Numbered from the stretch's first letter, positions 44,282-53,223 are shown. The stretch: DNA of 64,000 bases from Halorussus amylolyticus (GCF_004143485.2 NZ_RXOB02000032.1:1-64000), one strand, 5' to 3'. Notes: a model not told the origin generated them from the sequence alone. Numbers and translations: made by a program.

Positions 44282-44972
44282 GGCCGTGTTCAACTAAGAG
44301 TGAGGCGGTCGTGCTTCGGTTGTTCTATGACCCAAAACGGCCGCCTCAGATGTCCTAGTCCGTAGATTGACCTGGAGTTTGTGGAGCGAGAGCGGACACC
44401 CCGGCCTGCAATTGAGGTGGGTATTCGCCTCCACTTGGCGGGACTTTCACTTTCGAATACCAAACGAGAAATTGAGAAGTTGGGTGTCGAACGGAGTCGC
44501 ACTGCGATTCATAATTGGGTGCAGAAGACCGATTTACAGCCGACCAGCGATACGATTCCGAATCAGATCGCGGTTGACGAGACGGTGATTCGGGTCACTG
44601 GTGAGCGGTGCTGGCTGTACGCCGCGGTCAACCCGGCGACGAACGAATTCCTTCATTCTCAGCTGTTTCAGGCGCTCACGACTCAGCTCACTCTGCTGTT
44701 CTTCAGAGACCTCCGCGAGAAACAGCAGGTCGAGCAAGCCACGTTTCTGGTTGATGAAGCCCATCACCTCCAGACCGCGCTGACCCGGCTCGGACTCCGA
44801 TTTCAGTATATTCGCCATGGAAATCGGAATAGCGTCGAACGTGTTTTCCGCGAGGTAAAACGGCGAACCTCCTCGTTTTCGAATGCGTTCCGCAACGTCG
44901 AGCTAGAAACCGCTGAATCGTGGCTCCAAGCCTGCGCCGTCTGGCACAATTCATGCCAAACTTAACACGACC
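44282..44972 (+). mobile_element. IS6-family insertion sequence
   Basis: The ends are imperfect inverted repeats: left GGCCGTGTTCAACTAAG (44282) and right GGGTCGTGTTAAGTTTG read inward from 44972, with GG-CGTGTT shared. The length is about 691 bp, short for IS6 but typical of haloarchaeal ones. I see no target-site duplication at the flanks. It lies between the DsrE gene and a small membrane-protein gene. Confidence 0.75.
44381..44965 (+). CDS. IS6-family transposase, probably N-terminally damaged
   Basis: A 194-residue DDE transposase. HTH part: LHLAGLSLSNTKREIEKLGV. Catalytic residues: VDETVIRV (Asp), FLVDEAHHL (Asp) and VERVFREVKRR (Glu). Related transposases begin about 20 residues earlier; here an in-frame TAG stands at about 44358, so translation would start at the GTG at 44381. 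Activity is uncertain. Confidence 0.82.
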   Translation: MERERTPRPAIEVGIRLHLAGLSLSNTKREIEKLGVERSRTAIHNWVQKTDLQPTSDTIPNQIAVDETVIRVTGERCWLYAAVNPATNEFLHSQLFQALTTQLTLLFFRDLREKQQVEQATFLVDEAHHLQTALTRLGLRFQYIRHGNRNSVERVFREVKRRTSSFSNAFRNVELETAESWLQACAVWHNSCQT

Positions 44973-44997
44973 CGGTACGTACAGCAAGGTATCAGAG

Positions 44998-45351
44998 ATG
45001 GCCGACACGACACTCACGTCAAACACGGAACCGGGGAGCGTTCGCTATCTGGAAGCCCTCGCTGTCGCCGCGGCGTTCCTTCACGGCGGTCAGGACCTGA
45101 TGCGTGGTGAGCCAGCGGAGCTTGGAATCCCCGTCTGGTTGTTCGCCGGAGGCTTTTTCCTCTACGCTGTCGCCATTCCCTTCTTCTCGGACCGCCCCCG
45201 CGCTCGCGTGCTTCTCACTGGGGGCGTCCCGCTCGGCATCGGAGTCTTTCACCTCTTCGCGTCACACCACGGCGGATTCTACATGCCAATCACGTACTCG
45301 ACACTCCTGTTCGGCGGCGGTGTTTTGGTTTGGTACGTGTCCGGTAATTGA
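44998..45351 (+). CDS. Small membrane protein, unknown
   Basis: A 117-residue protein with four predicted helices (for example IPVWLFAGGFFLYAVAIPFF and VLLTGGVPLGIGVFHLF). It has a HASHHGGFYM-type stretch (FASHHGGFYMP) with two His and a Met. The ATG at 44998 lies just beyond the IS right end, so the IS may have displaced the promoter. No known family. Confidence 0.65.
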   Translation: MADTTLTSNTEPGSVRYLEALAVAAAFLHGGQDLMRGEPAELGIPVWLFAGGFFLYAVAIPFFSDRPRARVLLTGGVPLGIGVFHLFASHHGGFYMPITYSTLLFGGGVLVWYVSGN

Positions 45352-45499
45352 TATCGTCCGCCGACTCCCTCAGCGTTCCGGGGTCGCTGTGAACGAAAAA
45401 ACGATGCCGCCCTCGGAAAGCAATGCGAGAACGACCCGGTGGAAGATGCGCTCTTGGGTGTGACTGACCGAAGAGAGCGGACTCGGGCCCGTCTCGGAG

Positions 45500-46058
45500 G
45501 CCTAACTCTCGACGTCGTCACCGAACCAGCTCCATACCACGACCACCGTGCTCCTCATCCTCGGAACGCTACTCTTGCTCCCGTTGCTCACGCTGGGAGG
45601 GATTCGGTGGCCCGATGGGATACGTCGGAATTCCGTGTTCGACTCTGTCCGTGTATTCCTGATTCTCGGGGTCGGCCTAACTCCCATCGCGAATGCAGAC
45701 TTCGTAGTCGATTACTGGGAAGTCAAAGGCTTCGTACCTTACTGTTTCTTAACTGGTCTTGGGAGGAGTTTCGCTACTGATTCGTTGTAAGCCGGGGAAC
45801 AGTATCAAGTGTCTGTAGCTCGGTGTCCGACCGATGAACCGACGCCAGTATCTCCGACGGGTGGGGGTAGTTTCTGTTCCCTCATTTACTGGCTGTACCA
45901 GTGTCTCTGAAGATGAACGGCAAGAACCAGGGACGGTCGCCTGTGCTTCGTCCCCTCGCATCAATCGTGGATATCAAGTATCACGGCCGGGCAGCCACAA
46001 GTATTGCTTCGGAAAATCAAAACGGGTACAGCGATGTCTCGCAAACTCTCACGCATGA
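45500..46058 (+). pseudogene. Cluster of eroded gene fragments
   Basis: From 45505 to about 45600 the plus strand reads SSPNQLHTTT, then LLILGTLLLLPLLTLGG, nearly the same as the start of the SHOCT protein at 53224. There is no start codon (a stop lies just upstream), and the following sequence is unrelated. At 45834 a second fragment, MNRRQYLRRVGVVSVPSF then TGC, is the signal and lipobox of a lost lipoprotein. Both are remnants. Confidence 0.5.
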
Positions 46059-46089
46059 GCAAGTACACCAGCGGATCGAGGTGGGGGAG

Positions 46090-46683
46090 ATGAATCGACG
46101 GCGAGCCGATACGGTAGTCGGCGGCTTGGTCGCTGCCGTCCTCATCGTCGGCGGTGTGCTCAGCTGGCAAGCGTACCAGCAACAGCAAGCCTTCGAGGAG
46201 ATGGAATCGATGATGGGCACGTCCATGGGAGCAGTCCACGGAACGAATCCACTCTGGTACGTCCTCGGAACTCTCCTCGTCTCGGCTGTCATCGGTGGGG
46301 GGTATCTCGTGGTTCGGGATGAGGTCACCAGCACAGGCATAAACGACCGCTCACAGAATGAGACGGCGGATTCGACCGACCGTGAGAGCGTCGAATCACC
46401 AGAGGGAGCTATCCAATCGAACGGAGCCATCAATCCCGAGTCTCAGCCACAGGCTCGCGTGTTAGACCTCCTGCCAGATGATGAACGCCGTATCCTCGAA
46501 CCAGTCATCTCCTCGCCCGGCATTACACAGATCGAATTACGAGATCGCTCGGACTTCTCGAAGAGCAAAGTAAGCCAGACGGTCAGCGCCCTCGAGAAGC
46601 GCGGCCTACTGTACCGCGAGCGCCAAGGGCGGACGTATCGCATCTATCCGAGCGACGACTTACAACAGAAACAGGCGAACTAG
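46090..46683 (+). CDS. Membrane-anchored winged-helix regulator
   Basis: A 197-residue protein. Two membrane helices (about 8-27 and 52-74) flank a short Met-rich outer loop (MESMMGTSMGAV). The cytoplasmic winged helix is at about 123-190: ITQIELRDRSDFSKSKVSQT, then LEKRGLLYRERQGRTYRIYP. This is the layout of haloarchaeal membrane-bound MarR-like regulators. The Met-rich loop could sense copper or another metal. The ATG at 46090 has an upstream GGTGGGGGAG. Confidence 0.8.
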   Translation: MNRRRADTVVGGLVAAVLIVGGVLSWQAYQQQQAFEEMESMMGTSMGAVHGTNPLWYVLGTLLVSAVIGGGYLVVRDEVTSTGINDRSQNETADSTDRESVESPEGAIQSNGAINPESQPQARVLDLLPDDERRILEPVISSPGITQIELRDRSDFSKSKVSQTVSALEKRGLLYRERQGRTYRIYPSDDLQQKQAN

Positions 46684-47025
46684 CAATCGCTACTGCAGAT
46701 CCAGAACTGTTCGGAACCGTGGTCGTGGGTGCTTGCACTGGAGACGAGCGACATTCGTGTATCACCATCCTCACCAGGAGGCCAATCCTCGACTCCCAGA
46801 AAAGTAGGGCTATGACTCCCACAACGCTCTCCCGTCGCCGTATAATTGGACCGAGTTCTATCGCGCCCGTTGGCCTCTCAGGCTGTCCGAGCTCAGGCCA
46901 TCAGAACCCCGCGTTCCCGCGCGGTGTGCCCGCACTCCTCGACGCCTTCTGGCGGCCAGACATGGGATGACCCCGCAAGGGCAAGCAGGCCGATGAACTA
47001 GAAGGGCCTCGTACGGTGACGTCCA
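46684..47025. other. Intergenic region with a lipoprotein-signal remnant
   Basis: From ATG at 46813 the frame begins TLSRRRIIGPSSIAPVGLSG followed by C: a TAT signal and lipobox. After about 50 codons it ends at 46970 without a mature domain. It looks like the decayed start of a lipoprotein gene. Confidence 0.4.
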
Positions 47026-47226
47026 ATGTCACTTGCAGAAACAGTGTCCAAGATCGACCATCTGAGCGAGGAAGAGCGCGAGTGCATCGAGATTTGCAAT
47101 GAAGCCACTGAGGTCTGTGAGGAGTGTGCCGAAGAATGTGAGCGTCACGATGCCCAGCACTGCCAGGTCTATGCCGAGGTCCTCACGGAATGCACCGAGA
47201 GCTGTCGGAACATGATGAGTGCCTGA
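47026..47226 (+). CDS. Cys-rich four-helix-type metal-binding protein (DUF326-like)
   Basis: A 66-residue acidic protein with eight Cys (20, 24, 31, 34, 38, 46, 56, 60) in the CIEIC-NEATEVCEECAEECERH pattern. It is typical of DUF326 / Csp-like copper-storage proteins, in which helices line up Cys to hold Cu+. It is shorter than most bacterial forms (about 110), so it may assemble as a multimer. It is in line with the copper genes downstream. Confidence 0.8.
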   Translation: MSLAETVSKIDHLSEEERECIEICNEATEVCEECAEECERHDAQHCQVYAEVLTECTESCRNMMSA

Positions 47227-47335
47227 CCGACGCCCGAATAGCGCACGAATTAGCACCGTTGCGACGCTGTTTTTTGGCTACAACCGCTGTATCGAGGGGA
47301 CCCGGAATCCTCGCACAGAGGACAGCCGAACGCGG

Positions 47336-48121
47336 TTAGAGTTCCGGAACCGACGTGAACAGCAGGACGAACGCGTTCACGGTCAGTAGCGCGAGCACGA
47401 CCCACTGGAAGATGCGCTCGGGGATGTGGTCGAAGATGTACACGCCGACCCAGGCACCGACGAACACCATCGGAATAGCGACGGCAGCCTCGATCATCAG
47501 CGGCGTCGTCACGTCCCCCGTGTAGGTGAGACTCCCGAGGCGGTACAGCATGAGCGTCCCGAAGAAGGCGGTGAACGTGGCCTTCATCTCCTCGTCGGTC
47601 CAGAACCCACTTGCCGACATGAAGGCCCCGTAGACGATCATCGGCGGGCCGGGGACGGCGACGGCGCCGCCGAGAATCCCCGCAAGCAGCCCGGCCGTCG
47701 CGCCAATTATCTTCCCCGGTCGGTAGTCCTTCTCCTCGATCCAGTCCGTGACGACATCGAGTTGCTGGGTCGCGCCGACGACGATGACCGCTAACACGAG
47801 AACCGCCCCGATGGCGACGCGCATCTGTGCCGCGTCGAACCCACTGAACACGACGATGCCGAGCGGCATCCCGACGACGAGCCCGCCAACAGGAACGATC
47901 CACTTCTCCCAGTCGAACGCGTCCCGGACGCTCCACCAGACGCGGGCGTTGGCCACCACCGCCGTCGCCGTGAAGATGATCGACGCGCTCGAGGGCGACC
48001 GAAACAGCGGCATTATGCCCATCGACACCTGCGCGAAGCCGAACCCAGCAATACCGTGAACAGCGGCTGCGACGAGGATGACGACCGCAGACAACCCTGT
48101 CGTCACCCAGTCGCTCGTCAT
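47336..48121 (-). CDS. TauE/SafE family sulfite exporter
   Basis: A 261-residue membrane protein of the TauE/SafE family, shorter than the 20225 copy. Motif parts: VHGIAGFGFAQVSMGIMPLF, and GLLAGILGGAVAVPGPPMIV in the second half. The start at 48121 removes a 21-residue polar extension. It lies beside the SoxB-like gene and so may export sulfite or sulfonate. Confidence 0.85.
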   Translation of the reverse strand: MTSDWVTTGLSAVVILVAAAVHGIAGFGFAQVSMGIMPLFRSPSSASIIFTATAVVANARVWWSVRDAFDWEKWIVPVGGLVVGMPLGIVVFSGFDAAQMRVAIGAVLVLAVIVVGATQQLDVVTDWIEEKDYRPGKIIGATAGLLAGILGGAVAVPGPPMIVYGAFMSASGFWTDEEMKATFTAFFGTLMLYRLGSLTYTGDVTTPLMIEAAVAIPMVFVGAWVGVYIFDHIPERIFQWVVLALLTVNAFVLLFTSVPEL

Positions 48122-48404
48122 CGATACCGCCTCCACGAGCGGGTCAGTGGGCGCATCTCGATAGCGACTACCATGTCTTCCCACCTAAGCGTACTTGCAG
48201 CCGAGAGCCGACAGAGAGCGTCCTCGGCCAGATACCACGGTCTCGCTCGGGCTAAGCGCGTGTCTGTGTGCCACTGAGAGCGTGTGTCTCGGCCGTGGCG
48301 CCCGGTTTTCTTCGAGACGGGGCACGTAAACGGTCTTTTGCGGTATTTCCGACACTAGCCACAATCCATGAACAGGAGGAGCGCGTATCTACACTCCCGC
48401 CACG

Positions 48405-50186
48405 ATGAACGATACCAAGGCACTCGGCGAGTGGACGTCCCTCGGTGGCGACCCTGTCAGTGACGGTACGGGTCCCCCCGACGCGGTCTTCGCCCACGTC
48501 AGTGACCTCCACGGACAGCTGACGCCGCGCTCCCAGGTCTACTACGACAATCCGACGTCGAAGCCGGACTTCGACTTCGAAGACGACGACCGCGTCGTCG
48601 AGTGCGGCGGCGGGATACCCCTGCTCGCGGCCAAACTCGACGAACTCCGTGAGGACCACGACGTCTGTACGCTCATGAGCGGCGACACGTTCCACGGCTC
48701 CGCCGTGACCACCTACACCGACGGGCGAGCGATGCTCGACCCCATCAACGAATACCTCGCGCCCGATGTCTACGTCCCCGGTAACTGGGACTACTCGAAC
48801 GAAGCCGCCGAGGACGGCAACTTCGTGGAACTAATGGACGCGCTCGACGCGCCCGTCCTCGCGAACAACCTCTATGACTGGGAGACCGACGAGCGGTTGT
48901 ACGACGCCTACCGGGTCCTCAAGGTCGGTGGCCTCTCCGTGGGCGTCGTCGGCATGACGAACGTCTACGTCGACCGGATGGCGCCCGCGTTCTCCGAAGG
49001 AAAGTACCGCTTCGGCAAGCACCCCGCACTCCTCGAGGAGTCCGCACGCGCCGCTCGCGAGGACGGCGTGGACGTCGTGGTCGCGGTCACCGAGATCGGC
49101 CTCCCGTGGATGGTCCAGGCGGCCAAGGACTCTGCGAGCGTGGACGTGGTGTTCAGCGCGCACACCCACGAGTACACCTACGACCCGATCGTCGTCGAGG
49201 AGACCGAGACGGTCGTCGTCGAATCCGGCATGGGCGAGGCGCTCGGCCGCGTGGACCTGCGCGTTCGGGACGACGAGCTGCAGTTCCGACACCACCTCTA
49301 CTGTCTGACCGAGGACGGCGAACACACGCCCGAGCCGGACGCCGACGCGGCGGAGACAGTCGAATCGGTGCGTGCGCCCTTTTTCGAGGACGACCCGGGG
49401 TTCGAGCGAGGGGCGGGCACGCTCAACCGTCCGCTGGATACGGTCGTCGGCCAGACGGAGCACCCGCTCTACCGGCAGTCCTTCCTCGAGAGCGCGTGGA
49501 ATACGCTGTTCAACGACGCGCTCCGCGCTCACTTCGACACCGACCTCGCCGTCTCGCACGGGTTCCGGTACGGGACTGCCATCCCGCCGGGTGACATCAC
49601 GCTCGGCGAGCTGTACACGTTCTTCCCGATGACGACGCCCGTCGCTCGCGGTGTCGCCTTCGGCCAGCAACTTACGAACCACATGGAGGCGTTCCTTCAG
49701 GACAACTTCTCGCCGTACCCCTACGACCAGGAGGACGGTCGCGTCCGGAACTTCTCCTCGAACGTCGAGGTGACCCTCGACCCGACGGCCCAGCGCGGCC
49801 GCCGCCTCGTCGAGATGCAGGTCGACGGCGAGCCGGTCGACCCGGAAGACACGTACTCGGTGGCGACGTTCCGCCGGCCCGGCGACCCCGAGCGCGACCT
49901 CGGCAACTGCGGGTTCCCGTTCCAGGACGTCGAGGTCGACGACGGGACGATACCGGTCGACGTCATCGTCGAGTACCTCTCGGACCACTCGCCCGTCGAC
50001 TACGAGGTGATGGGGCTGGTCGAGACCGCAGACGACGGCGGTCGAGCCCAGAACACGCCCGCAGACGGGACGTACCCGTTCGTCCAGCCCGGCGTCGACT
50101 ACGCTGACGGCGAGGCGTACTGTGAGACAGCCATGGTTCCGCGCGAGAACGTTTTCCCCGAAGAGGGGCGTAATCGAACGCGCTAG
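48405..50186 (+). CDS. SoxB-like / 5'-nucleotidase-family metallophosphatase
   Basis: A 593-residue two-domain protein. N-terminal metallophosphatase: FAHVSDLHGQL, LMSGDTFHGSA, VPGNWDYS (in place of the usual GNHE) and VFSAHTHEY. The W-D pair in place of His-Glu resembles SoxB (GHWEF), and the PAFSEGKYRFG segment resembles SoxB as well. The C-terminal domain (from about 330) is a 5'-nucleotidase C-terminal fold. No signal peptide is seen, so it probably acts in the cytoplasm. It might release sulfate from a sulfur carrier, or dephosphorylate nucleotides. Sequence alone does not settle it. Confidence 0.72.
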   Translation: MNDTKALGEWTSLGGDPVSDGTGPPDAVFAHVSDLHGQLTPRSQVYYDNPTSKPDFDFEDDDRVVECGGGIPLLAAKLDELREDHDVCTLMSGDTFHGSAVTTYTDGRAMLDPINEYLAPDVYVPGNWDYSNEAAEDGNFVELMDALDAPVLANNLYDWETDERLYDAYRVLKVGGLSVGVVGMTNVYVDRMAPAFSEGKYRFGKHPALLEESARAAREDGVDVVVAVTEIGLPWMVQAAKDSASVDVVFSAHTHEYTYDPIVVEETETVVVESGMGEALGRVDLRVRDDELQFRHHLYCLTEDGEHTPEPDADAAETVESVRAPFFEDDPGFERGAGTLNRPLDTVVGQTEHPLYRQSFLESAWNTLFNDALRAHFDTDLAVSHGFRYGTAIPPGDITLGELYTFFPMTTPVARGVAFGQQLTNHMEAFLQDNFSPYPYDQEDGRVRNFSSNVEVTLDPTAQRGRRLVEMQVDGEPVDPEDTYSVATFRRPGDPERDLGNCGFPFQDVEVDDGTIPVDVIVEYLSDHSPVDYEVMGLVETADDGGRAQNTPADGTYPFVQPGVDYADGEAYCETAMVPRENVFPEEGRNRTR

Positions 50187-50262
50187 ACGGCGACGCACGC
50201 GAACAGCTGCGTAGAGCGACGATCTCGAAGGACACCACACGACACGACACAGGTGAGACACG

Positions 50263-51411
50263 ATGGTCAAGAACATCACTGCGGAACAACTCGCGAACAA
50301 GATCGACTCGGACGAACAGTTCACGCTCGTCGACGTGCGCCCCGAAGACAGTTACGAGGCCTGGCACGTGCGCGACGCAGGGAACGTTCCGTATGACCCT
50401 GACGAGGGCTTGAACGAGGATCAACTGAACGGGGTGAACGCGCTGGTCGACGGCCAGCCGGTCGTCGCTATCTGTGGCAAAGGCCTAACGTCGACGCCGT
50501 TCGCGTTCGACCTCGAGGAGCACGGCTACGACGACGTCTCGGTCGTCACCGGTGGGATGGAGGAGTGGAGCAAACTCTACGAGGTCGTCCCCATCGAGAC
50601 GTCCAGCGACGACCTCGTCGTTCGGCAGGTTCAGCGCCGAGCGAAGGGCTGTCTCGGCTACGTCGTCGGCTCGAAAGAGGCAGAGGAGGCCGTCGTGGTC
50701 GATGCGACCAGACAGACCAATCAGTTCAAAGTCGCCGCCCAGGACGCCGGGCTCTCCATTTCGCGTGTGCTCGATACGCACGTCCATGCCGACCACATCT
50801 CAGGCAGTCCGGCACTCGCCGACGAGGTCGGCGTGCCCTACCACCTCGGCGATGGAGCCAGCGAGCGCGGTGTCGAGTACGAATACGAACCGCTAGCAGA
50901 TGGAGACGTCATCGAAGTCGGCAACATCGAGGTCGAGGCGTTCCACACGCCCGGGCACACCTCGGAGATGATGAACTACCTCGTCGACGGCGAACTCCTG
51001 TTGACGGGCGATACGCTGTTCGTCGACTCCGTCGGACGGACGGAACTCCAGTTCGGCGAGGACGACGCCTCCCGTGGAGCAGAACTACTGTACGACTCGC
51101 TCCACGAGACGATCCTCGAGCTCCCAGGTGACACAACGATCCTGCCGGGTCATCTCACCGTTACGAGCGACGGCCGCTATGAGAACGGCCCTCCGGGCGA
51201 ACCCCTCGAGGTCCGGCTCGGGGACCTCCGCGACGAACTCGACTTCCTCGGGCTGGACCGCGACGCGTTCGTCGCTCGCCTGACCGAGGACGCCCCGGAG
51301 AAACCCCCGAACTACGAGGCAGTCATCGCCATCAACACCGGCAAAGAGACCGTCGGCGACGAGAACGAGGCGACCGAACTCGAACTGGGGCCGAACAACT
51401 GTGCCGCGTGA
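50263..51411 (+). CDS. Rhodanese-MBL fusion, persulfide dioxygenase-like
   Basis: A 382-residue protein. Rhodanese domain with Cys71 (AICGKGLTS). MBL domain from RAKGCLGYVVGS, with THVHADH, HTPGHTSEM, TGDTLFVDSVGRTEL and ILPGHLT. The end is LELGPNNCAA. The gene follows the SoxB-like gene after a 76-bp gap on the same strand, suggesting cooperation. Its 3' end overlaps the start of the broken multicopper oxidase gene by 11 nt. Confidence 0.9.
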   Translation: MVKNITAEQLANKIDSDEQFTLVDVRPEDSYEAWHVRDAGNVPYDPDEGLNEDQLNGVNALVDGQPVVAICGKGLTSTPFAFDLEEHGYDDVSVVTGGMEEWSKLYEVVPIETSSDDLVVRQVQRRAKGCLGYVVGSKEAEEAVVVDATRQTNQFKVAAQDAGLSISRVLDTHVHADHISGSPALADEVGVPYHLGDGASERGVEYEYEPLADGDVIEVGNIEVEAFHTPGHTSEMMNYLVDGELLLTGDTLFVDSVGRTELQFGEDDASRGAELLYDSLHETILELPGDTTILPGHLTVTSDGRYENGPPGEPLEVRLGDLRDELDFLGLDRDAFVARLTEDAPEKPPNYEAVIAINTGKETVGDENEATELELGPNNCAA

Positions 51412-51743
51412 ACAGCACTCGCTCTCCCGCCGCAGGCTCCTCCATCTGACGGGAGCGTCCACTCTCGGCGCGCTCGCGGGCTGTGCCGGTCAGCTACCGC
51501 CGGCCCGATGAACACGTCCGCATACGGATGACCAATCAGAGCCCGGTCGTTCACCCGATGCACCTTCATGGCCACTTCTTCCAAGTCGGCGACGCAATCA
51601 ATAACACAGTCATCGTCCCCGGACATCGAGGGCAGGTGACGATCGACTTCCACGCCGACAACCCCGGCCAGTGGTTGTTCCACTGTCACAACCTCTATCA
51701 TCTCGATGCGGGGATGGCGCGTGTCGTGAGATACGTCGAGTGA
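51401..51743 (+). pseudogene. Multicopper oxidase with internal deletion
   Basis: From GTG at 51401 a TAT/lipoprotein signal reads SRRRLLHLTGASTLGALAGC and is followed by a stop at about 51511. In another frame, from about 51490, the C-terminal cupredoxin end begins: RIRMTNQSPVVHPMHLHGHF, then LFHCHNLYHLDAGMARVV. About 350 residues between them are missing. The C-terminal part closely resembles that of the 33685 oxidase. Confidence 0.85.
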
Positions 51744-51972
51744 CCCGGTTGAAGACCCGGTTTCAGCTCGTACACACTACCGTTCGTGTGGTCGTGGTCC
51801 TGTCTGGGAGATGGGTTGAGTGCCAACCCGGCGAATTCGAGCTGGATGAACGAGTCTAGTCCTGAAAAACGTTTAGAGCGCCCTATACACGTTCTTAAAC
51901 GTTCTCCTGTGCGAATTCACACCCACGTCGATAACTCCCAAGCAGTCCTACGAGTAACCGAGGAGAAAGACA
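51744..51972. other. Intergenic gap before a secreted protein gene
   Basis: 229 bp; nothing gene-like. The part just before the ATG at 51973 (ACCGAGGAGAAAGACA) holds a GAGGAG ribosome-binding site. Confidence 0.4.
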
Positions 51973-52293
51973 ATGACCAACTTCGCACTCGGCCGCTGGC
52001 TGCTCGTGGCGCTCGCGATCGTCGGACTCGCGTTCGCCGCCCCCGTGGTCAGCGCACACGGTAACGAAACGACCGCAGACGACGCGCCCACGGACAATGC
52101 CACCGCAGATGAATGGGCCACTTGGATGGAAGCGCAGATGACCGAACACATGGGTCCGGGTGCTGTCGAGTGGATGGAGTCGCACATGGGTGTGACCGTC
52201 GACGAGATGGCCCAGGACATGGCTGACGAGGAATACCACGACGGGGCTAACGACGAGTACCCCGGTGGGATGAACGGGCAGGGCCACTGCTGA
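51973..52293 (+). CDS. Secreted Met/His-rich small protein
   Basis: A 106-residue protein with a cleavable signal peptide (LLVALAIVGLAFAAPVVSA, about 10-28). The mature part is acidic and Met/His-rich: MEAQMTEHMGPGAVEWMESH, then GVTVDEMAQDMA; it ends GHC. Such composition suits Cu+ or Ag+ binding outside the cell. No known domain. It heads a plus-strand run of small metal-type genes. Confidence 0.72.
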   Translation: MTNFALGRWLLVALAIVGLAFAAPVVSAHGNETTADDAPTDNATADEWATWMEAQMTEHMGPGAVEWMESHMGVTVDEMAQDMADEEYHDGANDEYPGGMNGQGHC

Positions 52294-52350
52294 CGGCTCT
52301 GACCGTTTCGATCGCTCCAACTGAACACCACGATTCACCAACTCAAGATA

Positions 52351-52707
52351 ATGACGCAACTCACCACTCACATCGGACGCACTGCTCGTCGACTCGCGAT
52401 ACTCGCGGTCCCGCTGCTGGTTGCGACGACTGGAACGGCCGCTGCCCACGGTGGCGGGAGCTACGGCAGCGGTATGATGGGCGGGAACGGTTGGGGACTC
52501 TTCGGCGGAGCGATGGGTCTCTGGGGACTCCTCTGGATGGGGGTCCTCATCGCCGTCCCGCTCTACCTCGTCTATGCGCTCCTCAACCGAGGGTCGGGCG
52601 GGAACGATGCGCAGTCGCTGTCGGTTCTCCGCGAGCGCTACGCCCGCGGTGAGCTCTCGGACGACGAATTCGACCGACGGCGAAAACAGCTCGAACGTTC
52701 TGGATGA
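52351..52707 (+). CDS. SHOCT-domain membrane protein, secreted-type N-terminus
   Basis: A 118-residue protein. Signal-like helix at 14-34, then GGGSYGSGMMGGNGWGLFGG, a second helix (55-76), and a C-terminal SHOCT motif (LRERYARGELSDDEFDRRRK). The Met/Gly-rich loop may bind metal. A sister of 53224-53577. Confidence 0.8.
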   Translation: MTQLTTHIGRTARRLAILAVPLLVATTGTAAAHGGGSYGSGMMGGNGWGLFGGAMGLWGLLWMGVLIAVPLYLVYALLNRGSGGNDAQSLSVLRERYARGELSDDEFDRRRKQLERSG

Positions 52708-52800
52708 CCGGAAAAGTTGCCGTTCCAACCGGTACGTCACATCCCCTCGCCCGCCGTTGAGACACCCAACCGTTAACCCCGTGGACGAGGTATGTATTTC

Positions 52801-53217
52801 ATGGACTATACAATACAGACATCCGTAACCGGCGAATTCGATGACGTCCTCGACGCAACGAACGCTGCACTCAAGGACGAGGGGTTCGGTGTCCTCTGTG
52901 ACATCGACATCCAGGCGACACTCAAAGAGAAACTCGGCGAAGAATTCCGTCAGTATCGGATCCTCGGCGCGTGTAACCCCCCGCTGGCGTACGAAGGATT
53001 GACTGAGGAAATCGAACTCGGCGCACTCCTCCCGTGTAACGTCATCGTCTACGAAACCGATGATGGCGACGTCGTGGTGAGTGCGGTTGACCCGGAACAG
53101 TTGGTCGGGATCGCAGACAACGACGCGCTTGACTCCATCGCAACCGAGGTTACCGAGCGATTCGATCGTGTACTGGCAGCCGTTACAGCGGAATTCGAAT
53201 CCGCACCGGGGGCCTGA
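52801..53217 (+). CDS. DUF302 family protein
   Basis: A 138-residue DUF302 protein. It has the conserved GFGVLCDIDIQATLKEKLGE, with Cys, and ILGACNPPLAYEGL, again with Cys, then LLPCNVIVYE. The three Cys may bind copper or haem. DUF302 proteins often accompany metal-resistance genes, as here. An ATG three codons earlier (52792) is the alternative start. Confidence 0.85.
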   Translation: MDYTIQTSVTGEFDDVLDATNAALKDEGFGVLCDIDIQATLKEKLGEEFRQYRILGACNPPLAYEGLTEEIELGALLPCNVIVYETDDGDVVVSAVDPEQLVGIADNDALDSIATEVTERFDRVLAAVTAEFESAPGA

Positions 53218-53223
53218 GTTGCA

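Noticed and set aside
48831-50324. 497-residue minus-strand frame
   Set aside because: Antisense of the SoxB-like gene; no domain, Arg/Val-rich.
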